From Lachnospiraceae bacterium (lineage in GTDB: Bacteria; Bacillota; Clostridia; Lachnospirales; Lachnospiraceae), in the NCBI GenBank assembly GCA_022774705.1, contig JALFLM010000126.1:1-56327 (forward strand): DNA of 56,327 bases, in the 5' to 3' direction. Each line of letters begins with the position of its first letter. Position 1 is the first letter of the stretch. Under the pieces are notes generated by a model. It searched no databases. It saw nothing but the letters and a program-made list of their open reading frames with translations, and had not been told where the DNA came from. Positions 54,011-56,327 of the stretch are shown here, piece by piece. Made by a program: the position numbers and the translations under genes.

Positions 54011-54052
54011 GATATGGAAAAGGCGATATGGAAAAGGCGATATGGAAAGGAG
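54011..54052 (+). repeat. 14-bp tandem repeats carrying ATG and ribosome-binding-like sequence
   Basis: GATATGGAAAAGGC is present at 54011-54024 and 54025-54038, with a third, altered unit from 54039. Each contains an ATG, and because 14 is not a multiple of three the ATGs fall in different frames. Confidence 0.8.
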
Positions 54053-54880
54053 AATATGGAAAAAATGGCCTGGAAACGGGGGTTAGTATGGGTCTGCGGA
54101 ATCTTTCTGTGCGCCTTTTTCTGCTGTGCCGGGATCCAGATGATCAGGCAGGATGAGGGGGTACTGCAGATGGAGGCCTTTCAGCCGGACAACAGACAGT
54201 TTCGGGCTCTGGAGGGGGAAGAGGAGATAGATAAGCAGCTGGAAACGATTTCGAGTGTATCCGGGATTCCTTTTGAAAAACTTCTGGCAGGTACCATGCT
54301 TAAAAGCAGATTCCGTCCTGAAAAAACACTGCGGAAGGCGGAAGCGATTTCTGATGCTCTGGGTTATGAACGGCTCGATGAAGAGATGTTTCTGAAAATT
54401 TCTTCTTATTATAAAAGGATGTATGAGTGCGCGGAGTATCTGCCGGTGGCAGATATTTACGACTGTCAGAACGGAAACAGAGAAGTGCTGCAGTATGAGG
54501 CACAGGCCCATTGCACAGCGGCAAAAAAGAATGAGACCCGGCTGCTGATCCCGGTGGAAGCAGAATGGAAAGGAATTGTTCCTGCTGTATGTATAAAGAC
54601 CGGAACGGTCATTTCCGCAGATATTCAGGGATATATGCTGTGCATGGAGCAGGAAGACGGAATTTCCATTATATATGAAAATCTGAAAATGGATCTTCAG
54701 GAATGGCAGACAGGGGATGTGATTGAAGGGGGTGCAATTCTGGGAAGCGTGGAAGGCGCCGGACTGCTTCTGCAGTTCCGGCTCCGGTCGGAGGATGGCT
54801 CATGGATTGACTTTCAGGGATTTTCCTGTCTGCTTCATGGAGAGAAAAAAATTCGCTCCGTTACACGGATGCTTCCGTGA
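54014..54880 (+). CDS. Membrane-anchored LytM/M23-like protein with lost metal ligands
   Basis: About 288 residues if started at ATG 54014; ATG 54056 and 54065 are in frame and also possible. A single membrane helix lies near residues 22-40 and the rest is extracytoplasmic. The C-terminal part (about 185-270) has the M23/LytM beta pattern, IVPAVCIKTGTVISADIQGY, GDVIEGGAILGSV and LLLQFRLRSEDGSWIDF. The expected zinc histidines (HxxxD and the HLH motif) are replaced, as in the non-catalytic SpoIIQ. Being divergent from spoIVA, a sporulation role is attractive but inferred. Confidence 0.65.
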   Translation: MEKAIWKRRYGKENMEKMAWKRGLVWVCGIFLCAFFCCAGIQMIRQDEGVLQMEAFQPDNRQFRALEGEEEIDKQLETISSVSGIPFEKLLAGTMLKSRFRPEKTLRKAEAISDALGYERLDEEMFLKISSYYKRMYECAEYLPVADIYDCQNGNREVLQYEAQAHCTAAKKNETRLLIPVEAEWKGIVPAVCIKTGTVISADIQGYMLCMEQEDGISIIYENLKMDLQEWQTGDVIEGGAILGSVEGAGLLLQFRLRSEDGSWIDFQGFSCLLHGEKKIRSVTRMLP

Positions 54881-54943
54881 GAATATCCCGGATGGCATTC
54901 AGGCCTGAACCTCCATATTCTGTCATATAAATTCTGCTTTTCA

Positions 54944-54974
54944 GTATACCATAATCCCGGGGATTATGATATAC
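54944..54974. promoter_or_regulatory. 15-bp inverted repeat, possible operator
   Basis: GTATACCATAATCCC (54944-54958), one G, then GGGATTATGATATAC (54960-54974). One mismatch. Confidence 0.5.
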
Positions 54975-55173
54975 TCTATACTGTTCTGAAATAAGAGAAG
55001 ACGCATCATAATGAAGCTGGCAGGGAGCATCAGCAGAACAGGACTACCGGGGCAAGGTGTGCGGAATCGGTCGAAAACAGTGTCACAGTTTTGCGCACAG
55101 GCTTTCTATCTGATTTTATCTGTGATAAAATATATTTGTACCAGATACAATTTGTTTGGTAAGGTCACAGAAA

Positions 55174-55202
55174 GCAGGGCGTCCGGTCAACGTCCTGTTT
55201 TT
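55174..55202 (+). terminator. Terminator-like hairpin in the thymidylate synthase leader
   Basis: CAGGGCGT-ccggtca-ACGTCCTG with one G-U pair, followed by TTTTTT. It lies about 45 bases after a candidate -10 and 230 bases before the coding start, so it may be an attenuator or end a small RNA. Confidence 0.6.
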
Positions 55203-55216
55203 TGCTTTCGTACAGA

Positions 55217-55340
55217 GCCGGGCAGTCAGATACAGGCATATGCGTTGAATGCCTGTATTCATAAACATATGCCTGTATCTGACTATGCGGCGGATACGCC
55301 GCACCCTGGAAATGCAAAGCATTTTCAGGGTGAGCCCGGC
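55217..55340. ncRNA. Cloverleaf of three hairpins closed by an outer stem (structured RNA or DNA repeat)
   Basis: The outer stem is GCCGGGC (55217-55223)/GCCCGGC (55334-55340). Arm 1 is a perfect 19-bp pair, AGTCAGATACAGGCATATG (55224-55242) with 55266-55284, holding a small GAAT/ATTC hairpin. Arm 2 is GCGGCG-GATA-CGCCGC (55287-55302). Arm 3 is ACCCTGGAAATGC/GCATTTTCAGGGT (55303-55331) with one G-U. The arms abut with only 0-2 free bases. It resembles no RNA family I can name. Confidence 0.55.
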
Positions 55341-55430
55341 GCTGGGATATTTAAGCAGATTGGCCTGCTGAAGAGCCGGGCATATTACACATTTTTTAAA
55401 AAGAAATATCAAGAAACGGAGTTAAGCAAT

Positions 55431-56177
55431 ATGAAAGAAATTTTAGTTACGGGTAATACATTACCGGAGGCATACCATAAAGCACTGGCTGCTCTTGAGA
55501 AGGAGGGCGAAACCGGTGCCTGTGAGGACTGGGGATGCAGCCAGAAGGAAGTGTCAATGACCATGGTGGTGGAGCATCCGCTGGCAGAGCCCATGATTTC
55601 CCGGCTGTTTATCGGCGGTCCTGCTGAACTGGAGCAGTATCGTATGGAGATGCTGGACGGCATACTGGATTTTGAGATTGAGAAGGGCAACTGGAAATAC
55701 ACCTATCATGATCGTATCAAGGATCAGATTCCTTTTATCATTGAAGAACTGAAGCGCAGTCCTTCCAGCAGGCGTGCGGTTATGACGGTGCGGACGCCTG
55801 AGGATATAGGAAGCGAAGATCCTGCCTGCATGCAGCATCTTCAGTATTTTATCAGGGATGGAAAACTGGAATGCAAGGTTTTGTTCCGCTCCAATGATGC
55901 GTGCAAAGCTTCCTTTATGAATGCTTTTGCCATTATCATGCTGCAGAAACGGATAGCAGATGCACTGGGAGTTCCCATGGGATCCTACTGCCACAGAGCC
56001 AACAGCTATCACTGCTATGAAAAGGATTTTGATATGCTGAAGGGATATTTGAAACGAATTGAAGAAGATGATGTGGAAGAAATCACTTTTGATTATGAAG
56101 ACGACTGGAAAGAGATGATGGAAGATGCGCGTCCGGCCATTCTTTCCCAGGTTGAGACCCTGAAAAAACAGCAGTAA
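55431..56177 (+). CDS. Thymidylate synthase family protein
   Basis: A 248-residue protein of the thymidylate synthase/dCMP hydroxymethylase fold (PF00303). The putative nucleophile is Cys133 in DPACMQHLQYF. LFRSNDACKASFMNAFAI holds the phosphate/dUMP-binding Arg, Asn and Asp, and HRANSYHCYEKD the late His/Tyr block. The N-terminal half is short and unlike E. coli ThyA, more like archaeal forms. ATG 55431 follows GGAG; the frame open to 55011 has no signal. It likely methylates dUMP. Confidence 0.82.
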   Translation: MKEILVTGNTLPEAYHKALAALEKEGETGACEDWGCSQKEVSMTMVVEHPLAEPMISRLFIGGPAELEQYRMEMLDGILDFEIEKGNWKYTYHDRIKDQIPFIIEELKRSPSSRRAVMTVRTPEDIGSEDPACMQHLQYFIRDGKLECKVLFRSNDACKASFMNAFAIIMLQKRIADALGVPMGSYCHRANSYHCYEKDFDMLKGYLKRIEEDDVEEITFDYEDDWKEMMEDARPAILSQVETLKKQQ

Positions 56178-56327
56178 AGAAAAAACGTTACTATTCACAG
56201 TCGATTTGCGACACGATAAATAGAGCGGAGCTATAACGCCGCTCTTCACTCGATATTCTGATGTATATTCAGGAAGGTGATGCAGAGAAGATTTCAGCAA
56301 CCGTATAAGGGTTCCCTTCGCATAAAC
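56178..56327. other. Downstream end of window
   Basis: No gene is seen. AGAGCGG (56221-56227) can pair with CCGCTCT (56239-56245), but no T-run follows. Confidence 0.35.

Larger units (their letters stand above)
54881..55430. other. 550-bp regulatory leader region upstream of the thymidylate synthase gene
   Basis: It contains, in order, a 15-bp inverted repeat (54944-54974), an extended -10 (TGATAAAAT, 55123-55131), a terminator-like hairpin (55174-55202) and a cloverleaf of hairpins (55217-55340). The frame open from 55011 through this stretch is a by-product of these repeats. Confidence 0.6.

Noticed and set aside
55011-55430. 140-codon N-terminal extension of the thymidylate synthase frame
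   Set aside because: It crosses a terminator-like hairpin and a cloverleaf of repeats, has no ribosome binding site and is not part of the family; ATG 55431 has GGAG.

Overview
The window looks like chromosomal DNA of an anaerobic, endospore-forming Clostridia bacterium, most likely Lachnospiraceae. Evidence: spore genes (spoIVA and two cotJ operons), the DUF512-der-plsY-gpsA block, an electron-bifurcating lactate dehydrogenase operon laid out as in Acetobacterium woodii, a DUF5688 protein, a tRNA without encoded CCA, and AGGAGG-type ribosome binding sites throughout. No phage, plasmid, IS transposase or CRISPR array is seen.

Layout. 1-7.9 kb: amidohydrolase (cut by the window edge), aminotransferase, acyl-CoA ligase, sodium:solute symporter and small metabolic genes. 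Two large nested palindromes fill the gap between the ligase and the symporter. 8.2-14.2 kb: lctB-lctC-lctD-lctE (EtfB, EtfA, lactate dehydrogenase, lactate permease) behind a strong promoter overlapped by three evenly spaced TGGT-N3-ACCA operators. The convergent GntR/FCD regulator lctA closes the locus. 14.4-15.7 kb: small conserved proteins. 15.9-21.3 kb: spore-coat cotJ region, described below. 21.5-29.5 kb: GlsB-like protein, acyltransferase, PduL, LarE followed by a TrpB/TrpA-like pair that lacks catalytic residues, DUF5688 protein, lipase-like hydrolase and tRNA-Arg(CCG). 29.8-38.4 kb: SH3 lipoprotein, queA-rluF-ligA, metA and two CobW-type GTPases. 38.5-46.5 kb: prs, DUF512 protein, der, plsY, gpsA, and a separate IMP cyclohydrolase and AICAR formyltransferase in place of one fused PurH. 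47.2-56.3 kb: MraZ-like small protein, Nudix hydrolase, SEC-C protein, D,D-carboxypeptidase, two-domain PPK2, spoIVA, an inactive-looking LytM protein, and a thymidylate synthase behind a leader with a terminator and a cloverleaf of inverted repeats.

Main discovery. The spore-coat gene cotJC is split into a 62-codon 5' part (16495-16680) and a 139-codon 3' part (20929-21348) by a 4,248-bp element. The element ends with a large serine recombinase gene. Joining the halves at the GGT present at both junctions restores an uninterrupted 201-residue CotJC, collinear with the intact 200-residue paralogue. The rejoined element ends form a palindrome, CCGATAC-AGGT-GTATCGG, as expected for a serine-recombinase attP site. 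This is the architecture of skin-type developmental excision elements such as the one in sigK. The element also carries a complete second cotJA-cotJB-cotJC operon and a secreted three-FN3-domain protein. In the integrated state the host cotJ promoter would feed the element's cotJ operon, and in the excised state it would feed the repaired host operon. That suggests a recombination switch between two coat catalase-like proteins.
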